A program made the translations under genes and the position numbers. Below are positions 35,624-45,278 of a stretch of 64,000 nucleotides of DNA, in pieces. Below the pieces are notes generated by a model. That model did no database searches and was not told the DNA's origin. It saw only the letters and a list, made by a program, of their open reading frames with translations. This DNA is from Marinobacter bohaiensis (GTDB taxonomy: Bacteria > Pseudomonadota > Gammaproteobacteria > Pseudomonadales > Oleiphilaceae). How positions within the stretch are numbered: the stretch's first letter is position 1; every line of letters starts with the position of its first letter. The stretch is from contig NZ_QGEH01000001.1 in the NCBI RefSeq assembly GCF_003258515.1, positions 496,001 through 560,000 of the forward strand, in the 5' to 3' direction.

Positions 35624-36060
35624 GTACGGTTTTCCGGTGCGGCCTGTGGGGTGTCGGCGTGGGGATCGCGGTTGTCCGATGCTTGGTCAGGGGCGGCTTC
35701 GGCCGTCGCAGTCTGGCTTTGTTGCAGCGCCTCTTCCCGCGAACGGGGGGCGGACTCGAGCGTGCGCTTTTCCTCGTCGGACAGGATCAGGTGCTCGTAG
35801 TCGCGGGCCTTGGCGATGCCATCGCGCACGTTCTTTTCCACGCCATCCAGGTCGATGCCGCCTTCCTTGCGCAGCTTTTCGCGCAGCTCGTCGGCTTTCA
35901 CCTGGCGGTCCAGCTCGCTGGTGAACTGGCGCACCAGGCGACGCGTGCGGCCGACCCACTGTCCCGCCGTCCGGGCCGCGCCGGGCAGGCGCTCGGGCCC
36001 CAGGATCAGCAGGGCGATGACGCCGCAGATCAGCAGCTCAAGAAAGCCGATATCGAACAT
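35620..36060 (-). CDS. tatB: Sec-independent protein translocase TatB
   Basis: 146 residues. Short N-terminal membrane helix FDIGFLELLICGVIALLILG then the GPERLPGAARTAGQWVGRTR amphipathic helix, a family signature, and a long charged tail. Partner of TatC in substrate binding. Lies between tatA (11 bases before) and tatC (overlap). Confidence 0.95.
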   Translation of the reverse strand: MFDIGFLELLICGVIALLILGPERLPGAARTAGQWVGRTRRLVRQFTSELDRQVKADELREKLRKEGGIDLDGVEKNVRDGIAKARDYEHLILSDEEKRTLESAPRSREEALQQSQTATAEAAPDQASDNRDPHADTPQAAPENRT

Positions 36061-36071
36061 GGCGGTTCGGC

Positions 36072-36299
36072 TCAGCCCTGGGTTTTCTTGTCGGACGTTT
36101 CAGAGGTGCTGGTGGATTCGTAGACGTTGCTCTGTTTGTCGTGATCGAGCGTGTCTTTCTGATCCTCGTCGGCCATGGACTTCTTGAAGCCACGGACAGC
36201 GCCACCCAGGTCGGTCCCGATGTTACGCAGTTTCTTGGTTCCGAAGAGCAGGACGACAATGCCCAGAACGATTAGTAGTTGCCAGATGCTGATACCCAT
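36072..36299 (-). CDS. tatA: Sec-independent protein translocase TatA
   Basis: 75 residues with an N-terminal helix [20 protein letters not shown] and the [20 protein letters not shown] amphipathic helix (FG hinge). Oligomerises to form the Tat pore. First of the tatABC set. Confidence 0.95.
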   Translation of the reverse strand: MGISIWQLLIVLGIVVLLFGTKKLRNIGTDLGGAVRGFKKSMADEDQKDTLDHDKQSNVYESTSTSETSDKKTQG

Positions 36300-36464
36300 T
36301 TCCGAGCCCTCGTGTCTCGTTACTGTTAATCCGATTGTACGCTACCTGCGTGCGGGTTTGGGAAGTGTCCGGGGCGTGGTCGGATGCCCCGGTGGTCAAC
36401 CCGCGCTGTGCATGGCGGTAAGCGTATCAGGCTGCTGAGACACTAATGCCTCTATGTTGCGGTT

Positions 36465-36809
36465 TTATTGCGAGTTTCGTGCCGCTTTCTCGTCCAGCCC
36501 GGAAAGGTCGAAGCGTCGAGCCAGCTCATCGAGCACCGCCTGTGGGCCAAGCCCCAGGTGGGACAGGGCCACCAGCGAGTGGAACCAGAGGTCGGCGGTC
36601 TCGTAGATCAGCTCGTCGGTCTCGCCCGATTGTTGGGCATCCTTGGCGGCGAGCAGCATTTCGGTGCACTCCTCGCCCACTTTTTCCAGGATCTTGTTCA
36701 GGCCCTTGTGGTGCAGGCTGGCCACGTAGGAGCTGTCCGGGCTGGCGGACTTGCGTGCTTCGAGGACCCGGGCCAGCTCGCCCAGTACATCGTTGGAGGT
36801 ATTGCTCAT
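36465..36809 (-). CDS. hisE: Phosphoribosyl-ATP pyrophosphatase
   Basis: 114 residues; second step of histidine synthesis. Conserved helices contain [20 protein letters not shown] followed by [11 protein letters not shown] and [13 protein letters not shown], with the metal-binding Glu residues. Started at the ATG at 36809, overlapping the hisI stop (ATGA); the frame is open further upstream but inside hisI. Separate hisI and hisE genes, here next to tatA, are the Pseudomonas pattern. Confidence 0.95.
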   Translation of the reverse strand: MSNTSNDVLGELARVLEARKSASPDSSYVASLHHKGLNKILEKVGEECTEMLLAAKDAQQSGETDELIYETADLWFHSLVALSHLGLGPQAVLDELARRFDLSGLDEKAARNSQ

Positions 36810-37237
36810 GAGGAAGTGCCTCCGCTGTTGCCGTAAATGGCATCGGGATCTTTCAGGACCGGCTCCACGCTGACCCACTGGCCGTCTTCCAGGCGCCGGT
36901 AGAAGCAGCTGCGCCGGCCGGTGTGGCAGGCGATACCGCCCAACTGGTCGACCTTGAGCACGATTACGTCGGCGTCGCAGTCGAGACGGATTTCCGAGAC
37001 CTGCTGCACGTGGCCGGAGGACTCGCCCTTGCGCCAGAGTTTGGCGCGCGAGCGGGACCAGTAGATGGCGCGTTGCTCGCGGGCGGTCAGGGCCAGGGCT
37101 TCACGGTTCATCCAGGCCATCATCAGGATATCGCCGCTGGCGGCGTCCTGGGCGATGGCGGGCACCAGGCCCTGGTCGTCCCACTTGATGGCATCGAGCC
37201 AGTCTTTGGGCAACGGGTTAGAAGCGGTGTCTTGCAT
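36806..37237 (-). CDS. hisI: Phosphoribosyl-AMP cyclohydrolase
   Basis: 143 residues; third step of histidine synthesis. Family marks [40 protein letters not shown], and the metal-binding region [11 protein letters not shown] and [13 protein letters not shown] with its conserved cysteines. Linked to hisE by overlap. Lies 35 bases after ubiB. Confidence 0.95.
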   Translation of the reverse strand: MQDTASNPLPKDWLDAIKWDDQGLVPAIAQDAASGDILMMAWMNREALALTAREQRAIYWSRSRAKLWRKGESSGHVQQVSEIRLDCDADVIVLKVDQLGGIACHTGRRSCFYRRLEDGQWVSVEPVLKDPDAIYGNSGGTSS

Positions 37238-37272
37238 GGGGTTCCAGTCCGGTTAAGTCAGTTGGGGCGCGA

Positions 37273-38913
37273 TCAGCGCCGGCCGACGAGCAGCCAGCCG
37301 GCGGCGGCAATCAGGATCCAGCCCTGGGTCGGTATCGATTCCAGCGAGGCCCAGCCCAGCGGCTGGGTGGTCAGCCAGGCACCGCCCAGACAGGCCAGGG
37401 CCAGTACGGTACGGCGAAAACTGCGCCGGCGCGCGCTCTCGGCGTCCTGCAGGGCCTTCAGTGTAGCGTGATCGGTGGAGGCCGTGCGATCCAGGTCGCG
37501 CACCCGCAGCAGCGCATCGTGCACCAGTTGCGGCATTTCCGGCGACTGCTCCAGCCAGGACGGCAGGTGTTCGCGCAGGCTCTTGATCATGCCCGGTGGA
37601 CCGATGCGCTGGCGCATCCAGGATTCCAGGAAGGGCTGCGCGGTGCTCCACAGATCCAGGTCGGGATAGAGCTGGCGCCCCAGGCCCTCGACGTTGAGCA
37701 GGGTCTTCTGCAGCAGCACCAGCTGCGGCTGGACTTCCATTTCGAAGCGCCGGGCGGTCTGGAACAGGCGCAGCAGGAAGTGGCCGAAGGAGATTTCCTT
37801 CAGCGGCCGCTCGAAAATGGGCTCGCACACCGTGCGGATGGCCGCCTCGAACTCGTTGACCCGGGTGTGGGCCGGCACCCAGCCCGACTGGATGTGCAGT
37901 TCCGCCACCTGGCGGTAGTTGCGGCGGAAGAAGGCCAGCAGGTTGCGCGCCAGGTAGCTCTGGTCCTCCGGCGCCAGCGTGCCGACGATGCCGAAGTCGA
38001 TGGCGATGTAACGCGGGTCCTGCGGATTACTGGCGTCGACGAAGATGTTGCCCGGGTGCATGTCGGCGTGGAAGAAGCTGTCCCGGAACACCTGGGTGAA
38101 GAAGATTTCCACGCCTTTCTCGGCCAGCACTTTCATGTTGACGCCGGCGTTGTTGAGCGCTTCGGTGTCGGCCACCGGGATGCCGCCCACCCGTTCCAGC
38201 ACCAGCACCTTGGCGGTGGTGTAGTCCCAGAACACTTCCGGGATGTAGATCAGGGTCGAGCCGTCGAAGTTGCGGCGCAGCTGGCTGGCGTTGGCCGCCT
38301 CGCGCTGCATGTCCAGCTCGTCGTAGATGGTCTGCTCGTAGTCGGCCACCACTTCCACCGGGCGCAGGCGCCGGCCGTCGGCCCAGGCCCGTTCGATCAG
38401 TCGGGCCAGCATGCGCATCAGGGCAATGTCCTGGTGGATCACCCGCTCGATGCCGGGCCGGATCACCTTGACCACCACCGACTGGCCACTGTGCAGGGTG
38501 GCGGCATGCACCTGGGCGACCGAAGCCGAGGCCATGGGGTTGCTGTCGAACGTCTGGAACAGCTGGCTCACCGACTGGCCCAGGGACTGCTCGACGATGG
38601 CCTGGGCCTCGCGGCCGGGGAAGGGTGGCACCCGGTCCTGCAGCTGCTGCAGCGCCAGGGCCATGTCATCCGGCAACAGGTCGCGCCGGGTGGACAGGAT
38701 CTGGCCGAACTTGACGAAAATGGGGCCCAGTTCCTCCAGCGCCAGGCGCAGGCGCTCGCCGCGCGGCCGGTTGCCGACCGGGAACCAGTGCCAGGGCGCC
38801 AGTATCAGCAGCAGGCGCAGCGGTGCGGGCAGCTCGGCCACCGGCAGGAACTCATCGAGACGGTACTTGCTGAAAACCCAGGCAATACGGAAGAAGCGTT
38901 GAAGACGGGTCAC
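37273..38913 (-). CDS. ubiB: Ubiquinone synthesis accessory protein UbiB (ABC1/COQ8 atypical kinase)
   Basis: 546 residues. The UbiB-specific KxGQ motif is in [16 protein letters not shown], followed by [13 protein letters not shown] (modified nucleotide loop), VVKVIRPGI (VxK lysine), [25 protein letters not shown] and IDFGIVG (catalytic loop and DFG). Two C-terminal membrane helices anchor it. Needed for efficient ubiquinone synthesis with UbiJ and UbiK. Its ATG overlaps the ubiJ stop. Confidence 0.95.
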   Translation of the reverse strand: MTRLQRFFRIAWVFSKYRLDEFLPVAELPAPLRLLLILAPWHWFPVGNRPRGERLRLALEELGPIFVKFGQILSTRRDLLPDDMALALQQLQDRVPPFPGREAQAIVEQSLGQSVSQLFQTFDSNPMASASVAQVHAATLHSGQSVVVKVIRPGIERVIHQDIALMRMLARLIERAWADGRRLRPVEVVADYEQTIYDELDMQREAANASQLRRNFDGSTLIYIPEVFWDYTTAKVLVLERVGGIPVADTEALNNAGVNMKVLAEKGVEIFFTQVFRDSFFHADMHPGNIFVDASNPQDPRYIAIDFGIVGTLAPEDQSYLARNLLAFFRRNYRQVAELHIQSGWVPAHTRVNEFEAAIRTVCEPIFERPLKEISFGHFLLRLFQTARRFEMEVQPQLVLLQKTLLNVEGLGRQLYPDLDLWSTAQPFLESWMRQRIGPPGMIKSLREHLPSWLEQSPEMPQLVHDALLRVRDLDRTASTDHATLKALQDAESARRRSFRRTVLALACLGGAWLTTQPLGWASLESIPTQGWILIAAAGWLLVGRR

Positions 38914-39557
38914 GAGGGCTCCGACGGCGAGGTTGTATCGGCATCGAGCTGCGCTTGCAGGCGCTCGATCCGGGCGGCGAGCCGGTCCACCTGCAGGCGG
39001 GTGCGGTCGATGTCGTCGAAGGTGGCGGACAACTCGTTGCGACCGGGCAGGGTGCGGCTTTCTTCGTGGATGTATTCGTCCAGGTTGGCGTTGAGCGAGG
39101 CGAAGGCCTGCTTCTGCCAGTGCAGGGCGCCGCGCACGCGACGACCGATAAAGTGCGCGGGCACGTCGCCGGTGTAGCGGGCCAGGGCGGCTTCCCAGTC
39201 GGGATCGAGCCGGTCCAGGGCACGTTGCAGGGCGTGGGCCCGGCCCATGTCGCCGTCCACCCGCAGGCGCTGCTCACTGAATACCGCCGGGTCCCCCTGG
39301 GCCAGGGCGGCGAAGGCCAGCGGCGGACCGCTGACGATCATGGCGGCGTCTTCCGGGGCAGTGCTGCCGACCTGTACCCGGCCGGCCACGGCGCGCAGCG
39401 ACAGGTGCAGGCCAATGCCCTCGAAACGAAACAGCACGGGGACGTCCAGGGCGCCGAGCAATGCCTGACGGCCCGCGGGATCCAGCGCCAGCGCTTGCTC
39501 CAGGGCCGCCTCCACGACCCGGGTCATCGCCGCCTGCAGGGTCGGGCCGGGAAACAT
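38910..39557 (-). CDS. ubiJ: Ubiquinone synthesis accessory factor UbiJ
   Basis: 215 residues. N-terminal SCP2 sterol-carrier-like domain (about 10-115) and a C-terminal coiled coil (about 175-205, [20 protein letters not shown]). UbiJ scaffolds the soluble Ubi complex and binds quinone intermediates. Translationally coupled to ubiE (TGATG) and to ubiB (4-base overlap). Confidence 0.92.
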   Translation of the reverse strand: MFPGPTLQAAMTRVVEAALEQALALDPAGRQALLGALDVPVLFRFEGIGLHLSLRAVAGRVQVGSTAPEDAAMIVSGPPLAFAALAQGDPAVFSEQRLRVDGDMGRAHALQRALDRLDPDWEAALARYTGDVPAHFIGRRVRGALHWQKQAFASLNANLDEYIHEESRTLPGRNELSATFDDIDRTRLQVDRLAARIERLQAQLDADTTSPSEPS

Positions 39558-40348
39558 CAGGGTTTGACTCCCACGTGGAGGGCGACGATGCCTCCGGTCA
39601 TGTTGTGGTAGCGGGTCTGGACGAACCCGGCGTTATCCATCATGCCCTTGAGGGTCTCCTGGTCCGGGTGCATGCGGATCGACTCGGCCAGGTACTGGTA
39701 GCTGCTGCTGTCGCCGGCGATCAGCTGGCCCATCAGCGGCAGGGCGTTGAAGGAGTACATGTCGTACGCCTTGCTCAGCAACGGGTTGGACGGCTTGGAG
39801 AACTCCAGCACCATCAATTTGCCACCGGGTTTCAGCACCCGGCACATGTCGCGCAGGGCCTGGTCCTTATCGGTGACGTTGCGCAGGCCGAAGGCGATGC
39901 TGACGGCGTTGAAGGTGTTGTCCGGAAACGGCAGGTGCTCGGCGTCCGCCTGCACGCATTCGATGTTGCCGACGTAGCCGCGGTCGGTCAGGCGGTCGCG
40001 GCCCACCTGCAGCATGGAGGCGTTGATGTCCGCCAGCACGACTTTGCCCGACGGCCCCACCAGGTCGGCAAACTTCATGGTCAGGTCGCCGGTGCCGCCG
40101 GCGATGTCGAGCACCTGGTGGCCGGCGCGCACGCCGCTCAGTTCGATGGTAAAGCGTTTCCACAGGCGGTGGATGCCCATCGACATCAGGTCGTTCATCA
40201 GATCGTACTTGCCGGCCACTGAGTGAAAGACCTCGGCCACCTGGCCGGCCTTCTCGTTCCGCCGGACCTGGCGGTAGCCGAAGTCGGTGGTCTCGTCGCC
40301 GCTGCGGGTCGGTTCAGGGGCGGGTTGTGTGGTCTGCGGATCAGTCAT
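39557..40348 (-). CDS. ubiE: Ubiquinone/menaquinone C-methyltransferase
   Basis: 263 residues. The SAM motif [20 protein letters not shown] and family signatures [19 protein letters not shown] and [17 protein letters not shown] are clear. Methylates the quinone ring carbon. First gene of the ubiE-ubiJ-ubiB unit that continues into hisI, hisE, tatABC and rsmE. Confidence 0.96.
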   Translation of the reverse strand: MTDPQTTQPAPEPTRSGDETTDFGYRQVRRNEKAGQVAEVFHSVAGKYDLMNDLMSMGIHRLWKRFTIELSGVRAGHQVLDIAGGTGDLTMKFADLVGPSGKVVLADINASMLQVGRDRLTDRGYVGNIECVQADAEHLPFPDNTFNAVSIAFGLRNVTDKDQALRDMCRVLKPGGKLMVLEFSKPSNPLLSKAYDMYSFNALPLMGQLIAGDSSSYQYLAESIRMHPDQETLKGMMDNAGFVQTRYHNMTGGIVALHVGVKP

Positions 40349-40592
40349 GAGCGGTGTTCCCGTGCCGAAATGAGGGCGGTCCGGAGCGGCGGTTCAGGCC
40401 GGTTTGGGCGGACCAATCCTGTATTCTAACCGTCCGTTCGCTCGCTACAAGCGACGCGGGCCGATATTGGGCACAACGGGCCGATCCGGCTTGCTTGCGC
40501 GAGACGGGGAAAGCCTTAAACTGCCCAGTGGAATCCGGTCCGTGCGTGAGGCATGGCCGGCGTATTATCCATCACCAGACTCCGGGGTAGGC

Positions 40593-40874
40593 ATGTCCAG
40601 CATTGATATCAACCGTCGCCACTCTCTTGACCACGATCATGCGCGCGAGGCCGCCGAAAAGCTGGCGCAGGATCTGTCTCAGCAGTTCGATGTGAACTAC
40701 AGCTGGGAGGGCGATACCCTGCAATTCAAACGCAGTGGGGTAAAGGGGCATCTCAACGTGACGCCGGACGAACTGCAGGTGCACCTGGAACTGGGCATGA
40801 TGCTGCGGCCGTTCAAGTCCCGCTTCGAACAGGAAATCAACGGCCAGCTGGACAAGCTGATTGCCCAGGCCTGA
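40593..40874 (+). CDS. Polyhydroxyalkanoate-system family protein
   Basis: 93 residues starting MSSIDINRRHSLDHDHAREA. Pattern of the PHA_gran_rgn family: HSLDHDHAREAAEKLAQDL near the N-terminus, YSWEGDTLQFKRSGVKGHL and LELGMMLRPFKSRFEQEI. Members occur beside PHA or ubiE genes in Pseudomonas relatives; molecular role unknown. Divergent from ubiE across 244 bases in which I see no other gene. Confidence 0.82.
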   Translation: MSSIDINRRHSLDHDHAREAAEKLAQDLSQQFDVNYSWEGDTLQFKRSGVKGHLNVTPDELQVHLELGMMLRPFKSRFEQEINGQLDKLIAQA

Positions 40875-40889
40875 TTCGCCGGCGTCGTC

Positions 40890-41819
40890 TCAGGCGGTTC
40901 CCGACGACGCCTGGGGTAGGCTCTCCAGCGACGGTATCCACTCCTTGCTGTCGAGCGTAATGAAGTGGCTGGGCGACTCCGTCTCGACAATGCGCATGGT
41001 GGTCGGGCTCTGCTGGGCGCTGCGCAGCATGGCGCCGCGGTCGAGGATGCGGTCCACCTGCGGGATCAGGAAGGTGCCGTGGCGCACCTGCTGGTAGATG
41101 TCGGTCGGCGTCTTCTCCATCCACGCCATGATGTTCTCGATGTTGCGCACGATGGTCAGGTGATCGCGGGTCGCGGAGAACAGGTGGCTGAGCAACTGCT
41201 TCTTGCGCGGATTCATCTTGCCGAAGAAGGTCTGGCCGTAGGCCGATGACGGCGCGGTGTTGATCAAGCGGATGATCCAGGGCCACATGCCGTGGCTGAC
41301 CGGCTCCAGCAGGGTGGTCACCAGCGCATGCAGCTTGCCCTGGGGCAGGACGGGCGCCTCCAGCACCACTTCCACATTTTCATAGAGTTCCGGCCATTGG
41401 CGCACAGCTTCCAGCACGACGGCGCCGCCGCGGGAGTGGCCGTGTACGCGAATGCGGTCGGACGAGGGCAGGTTGGCCAGCGCCTGGTTGAGGATGCAGG
41501 CGTCGTATTCGATGGTACCTTCCAGGTACTTGATCGGCACTTCCCAGATCGGGGTTTCCGGCGTCACGCCGCTCACCGGGATGTGATAGTTGCTGCAGGT
41601 CAGCAGGATCAGTTCGGTGGTGGGGGCCTCGTACGCCTGGGTAAAATAACAGTGGTTCTCGAGGAAGCCGTGCACGCCGATCACTGTCTGTTCGGCCTCA
41701 CCGCTGTGGTTGCGCACCGAAACGGCGCCCTTGCCGACCCGGTAGACCCGTCCGGAAAACATCTCCGAATAGGCGCTGTCGATCGGTTTGATCAGCTTGC
41801 GGACGTGACTGGCTTTCAT
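40890..41819 (-). CDS. Alpha/beta hydrolase
   Basis: 309 residues, started at MKASHVRKLIKPIDSAYSEM. The nucleophile elbow is GHSRGGAV, with an oxyanion-type HGFLENH earlier and a late His in PSHFIT, giving a plausible Ser-Asp-His triad. Soluble, no signal peptide. The substrate cannot be told; proximity to a wax ester synthase makes a lipid ester possible. Convergent with the PHA-family gene. Confidence 0.8.
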   Translation of the reverse strand: MKASHVRKLIKPIDSAYSEMFSGRVYRVGKGAVSVRNHSGEAEQTVIGVHGFLENHCYFTQAYEAPTTELILLTCSNYHIPVSGVTPETPIWEVPIKYLEGTIEYDACILNQALANLPSSDRIRVHGHSRGGAVVLEAVRQWPELYENVEVVLEAPVLPQGKLHALVTTLLEPVSHGMWPWIIRLINTAPSSAYGQTFFGKMNPRKKQLLSHLFSATRDHLTIVRNIENIMAWMEKTPTDIYQQVRHGTFLIPQVDRILDRGAMLRSAQQSPTTMRIVETESPSHFITLDSKEWIPSLESLPQASSGTA

Positions 41820-42329
41820 GGTTGGCCTCCCCATTCGGGTGATGCGATGTGCCCTGCATAATCGCTGCCAGGCCACCGCTTTATTATCGTTCCGTGACGT
41901 ATCCCGAATGTTTCTACGTCTATTATTCGTGATGTGTATTGGCGCGGATTACCCCCTTCGCTGCGCCATTTCAGTCATACGTCGTTATAGCATGAAGAAT
42001 CAGCGTGTTAGTCATGTATTACGACTAAAGTCGATGCTCTGCGTTGGCCTGTAATGATAACGCCAGCGCATGGTCGACTGTCTCCCAGCATAATGAGACG
42101 GGCGTACCCGTGGGTAAAATTTTGTACGGTCTGCGCTCCAGGCTGTAAAGGGAATGGACAGCATGGGCCGAGCGCTGCGGCCCGGACGACGCCCGAGGCG
42201 CTCCTGCGGGTCAGTGGAGTGGGTTGTGCATGTCTGGCACAATGCGGCCTTTGTCATGGGAATGCCATCTCGCCGTTGGAGGCCCTGCCTGTTGGACCCG
42301 GGGCGTTGACTGATAAGGGAAGTTGGACA
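41820..42329. other. 510-base non-coding stretch upstream of the wax ester synthase gene
   Basis: Between the divergent hydrolase and wax ester synthase genes. Bases about 41865-42060 are lower in G+C than the surroundings, with several TATTAT and TATAGC stretches. An in-frame extension of the synthase frame runs back to 42054 but shows no family homology I can recognise. Promoter elements for both genes are expected; none was assigned with confidence. Confidence 0.5.
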
Positions 42330-43721
42330 TTGAGCCACGCGGAATCCAGTTTACTGTCTCCGGTTGATGCCGCCTGGCTTTCCATGGATGCTCCCGATAA
42401 CCCCATGACCATCACCGTCCTGCTGCGGGTTGATGGCCTGACCGCCCCCGTCTTCAAGCATTTCCTGGAGAACCACTGGCTGCGCGTGGCCCGTTTTCGC
42501 TGCATGCCCGTTCGCAAGGGCGGCTTCTGGACCTGGGAAGAGGACGAGCTGTTCCGCCTGCGCCACCACCTGCGTGTGGAGCCCGAGGTGCTGGATGAGG
42601 CCCAGTTGCGCGACTGGGTGTCCGCCCGCCTCAATCAGCCGTTACCGGATTACCGCCCGCGCTGGTGCTTCTGGCTTCTGCCCCGTGCCCAGGGCGGTGC
42701 GGCGCTGCTGCTGCGGCTGCATCACTGCTACGCCGACGGCCTGTCCCTGATCGATCTGTTCGAAGCCCTGACCACCTCCGTTCCCGACGCCTTGCCCAGC
42801 CTGCCCGACAGCGCCAGCCGGGTGACCTCGTCGGCGCGCTGGTTCGGCGCCGGCTGGGAGTGGCTGCAGAACCAGGTGACGCTGGCCGAGTCAGGGTCGG
42901 TGGATGGTCTGGATGGTGAGGCTGAGGCAGGAAGCGGAGCCCGACGCCAGCAGCTGGAGCGCGCGGCTTGGAACGGCCTGAAGCTGGTCAACGAACTGAG
43001 CCAGTACATTCTGGAGGCCGAAGATACCGACACCCGACTCAAGCCCGGTCTGTTGGGGCGGCGCCAGTGCTGCTGGTCCGCGCCGGTGCCTCTGGCGGCT
43101 TTTCGCACGATTGCGGGGCAGACCAACTGCAAGATCAACGACGTCCTGCTGGCCTGTGTTGCCCGCGCGCTAAGGCAACAGCTGGAACACGACGCCCTCG
43201 ACCTGGACGAGGTGATGCTGCATGCGGCGGTGCCGGTGGACATTCGCGGCCTGCTGCCGGACGCGGTGCAGCCGGAGCCCGGCGAGTTGGGGAATCTGTT
43301 CGGGACCGTCTTCGTGCCGTTGCCGGTGGACGCCGACAGCGCGCTGGAGCGGCTGTACCGGATCAAGCATGAAACCCGCCGCCTCAAGCGCTCCTGGCAG
43401 CCGGGCATCTCCTGGGGCCTGATGTGTTCGGCGGGGCTGTTGCCCAAACACTGGCAGGAATCGGTCGCCGACCTGTTCTGCCGCAAGGCCAGCGCCGTGG
43501 TGTCCAACGTGCCCGGCAGCGCCGAACCTCGCTACCTGGCCGGCTGCCGGGTGCGTGAGCAGATGTTCTGGGTGCCCCAGTCCGGCGATATCGGGCTGGG
43601 GGTGAGCGTCGTCAGCTACGCCGGCCAGGTGCAGTTCGGCGTGGTGGCCGACGAAGCGGTGCTGCCCGATCCCCGTCCGTTCCTGGACGATTGCGTCCAG
43701 GCCCTGCAGGACTGGCAATAG
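42330..43721 (+). CDS. Wax ester synthase / acyl-CoA:diacylglycerol acyltransferase
   Basis: 463 residues when started at the TTG at 42330, with AAGGGAAG upstream; this puts the family N-terminus SLLSPVDAAWLSMDAPDNPM at residue 7 or so. The catalytic HHxxxDG motif is HHCYADG (131-137). Later marks are CKINDVLLACVARALR, AVPVDIR and ELGNLFGTVFVPLPVD. It makes wax esters and/or triacylglycerol from acyl-CoA for storage, an activity best known from Marinobacter and Acinetobacter. Length agrees with characterised enzymes. Confidence 0.92.
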   Translation: MSHAESSLLSPVDAAWLSMDAPDNPMTITVLLRVDGLTAPVFKHFLENHWLRVARFRCMPVRKGGFWTWEEDELFRLRHHLRVEPEVLDEAQLRDWVSARLNQPLPDYRPRWCFWLLPRAQGGAALLLRLHHCYADGLSLIDLFEALTTSVPDALPSLPDSASRVTSSARWFGAGWEWLQNQVTLAESGSVDGLDGEAEAGSGARRQQLERAAWNGLKLVNELSQYILEAEDTDTRLKPGLLGRRQCCWSAPVPLAAFRTIAGQTNCKINDVLLACVARALRQQLEHDALDLDEVMLHAAVPVDIRGLLPDAVQPEPGELGNLFGTVFVPLPVDADSALERLYRIKHETRRLKRSWQPGISWGLMCSAGLLPKHWQESVADLFCRKASAVVSNVPGSAEPRYLAGCRVREQMFWVPQSGDIGLGVSVVSYAGQVQFGVVADEAVLPDPRPFLDDCVQALQDWQ

Positions 43722-43966
43722 GTCCTTCGACCCCGGGGGCTTACTGCCAAAGTGGCGAGCCGGGGCGATCCTTCCAAAATACGCTCAAATCAGCGCTCAT
43801 GGCGCATTCAGCCGGTGTCCTCCCTGGCTGACGATACCCTCTCGGCACGCCGGTTCGTGCCGGGGAGGAGCGACTGACGCAATCCATTCGGTGCTTCTCC
43901 CGATCCGCAGGGGGCGCCGGTTTCTCACCCGCCAGCGCCCCTGACAACAAAAGATCGGGGGCTCGT

Positions 43967-45058
43967 ATGAACAACAAGAGACTGTTAGCGCTGGCGGTTG
44001 CCGGCAGCCTGTCGGGCGGCGCCCATGCCGCCATCGACCTGTATGACCAGGACGGCACCACCTTCTCCGTGGACGGCTACTTCAACGCCTTCTACGTTAA
44101 CCGCGACGACGAGGTGTCGGACGTGCGCCAGTCGCGGGTCAAGATGGGCTTCCTGCCCAACACCATCGGTTTCAATTTCAGCAAGGCAATGGGCGACCTG
44201 ACCCTGGGCGGCCGGTCGTCGTTCTGGACCACCATCAACGACAGCCTGGATTCGCCCACCGACACCGCCATCGACGTGCGGCAGTTCTACGCCACGGTGG
44301 ACGGGGACTTTGGTCAGGTGCTGATCGGTAAGGACTTCGGCCTGTATTCCCGCAACAACATCTTCCTGGACGAGATCCTGATGGGCTTCGGCTCGCCGGG
44401 CGCGCCGGGCGGCGTGTCCTTTGGCAACATCCGCGCCGGCTACGCCTACCCCACGCCCACGGCGCAGATCACCTACCGTTCGCCGGACCTGGGCGGGCTC
44501 AGGATCGCCGCCGGTGTGCTCGACCCGGCGACCACCTCCGGTGCCGACGGCTACGAGGAAGCGCCGCGCTTCGAGTCGGAGATTACCTACACCATGGCGT
44601 TGGGCGGCGTCGATCTGACCGCCTGGGTCAATGGTCGCTACCAGACGTCCGAAAGCGACAGCACAGGTGATGAGGTCACGTCACAGGCGGTGGGCTACGG
44701 GCTGAAAGCGGCGGTGGCCGGGCTGACACTGGGGGCCTCCGGCTTCAATGCCGACGGCGACGCGCCGGTGCTGATCACCAACCAGCCAGCGGCGCTGGCC
44801 GAGGAGAGCGCGGACGGCTTCCTGTTGCAAGGCGCCTACACGCTGGGCGCGACCAAGCTGGTGCTGTCCTACGGCGAGACCGATTCGGACGTGGCGGATT
44901 TCGAGACCGAGAACACCTCGGTGGGCGTGTTCCACGACATCAACAGCAACTTCAAGCTGGTGGCTGAGTACAACCTGTTCGAGCAGACCACCCAGTCGAC
45001 CGGGGATAAAACCATCGACGCGGACACCATCGCCGTGGGCGCGGTCGTGCTGTTCTGA
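43967..45058 (+). CDS. Outer-membrane porin, Gram-negative general porin type
   Basis: 363 residues. Signal peptide MNNKRLLALAVAGSLSGGAH with AHA cleavage site; then repeated amphipathic beta strands (DGYFNAFYVN, RVKMGFLPNTIGFNFSKAMG, ATVDGDFGQVLIGKDFGLYS) and a C-terminal Phe (GAVVLF) for BAM recognition. GGGGG precedes the ATG. Related barrels in marine bacteria are annotated as porins; solute unknown. The 245-base upstream gap has a hairpin CGGCAC/GTGCCG near 43837. Confidence 0.87.
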   Translation: MNNKRLLALAVAGSLSGGAHAAIDLYDQDGTTFSVDGYFNAFYVNRDDEVSDVRQSRVKMGFLPNTIGFNFSKAMGDLTLGGRSSFWTTINDSLDSPTDTAIDVRQFYATVDGDFGQVLIGKDFGLYSRNNIFLDEILMGFGSPGAPGGVSFGNIRAGYAYPTPTAQITYRSPDLGGLRIAAGVLDPATTSGADGYEEAPRFESEITYTMALGGVDLTAWVNGRYQTSESDSTGDEVTSQAVGYGLKAAVAGLTLGASGFNADGDAPVLITNQPAALAEESADGFLLQGAYTLGATKLVLSYGETDSDVADFETENTSVGVFHDINSNFKLVAEYNLFEQTTQSTGDKTIDADTIAVGAVVLF

Positions 45059-45278
45059 TCGGCCGGCACCGGCAGGGACGCCGGCGTCTGACTACGACCA
45101 AAGTGTTGCTTTGCCGCCGGTCTTCCGGGGCCGGTCTTCCCGACTTCCGGATGGGGTATGAAAATCAATGGCCTATGTGCGACTGAGCCGACAGCGTGAG
45201 AGCACTGAAGTCGAATTGGCCCAGTGGGTCAGACGCGTAGAATCGGGGACAACAATCTCTGATAGCGAGTCGTCCAGC

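Noticed and set aside
42054-42329. N-terminal extension of the wax ester synthase from ATG 42054
   Set aside because: The extra 92 residues are Cys- and Gly-rich without family similarity, and the TTG at 42330 restores normal length.
45168-45278. Upstream start for the FIST protein
   Set aside because: The added 37 residues look non-conserved, though I could not exclude this start by ribosome sites alone.
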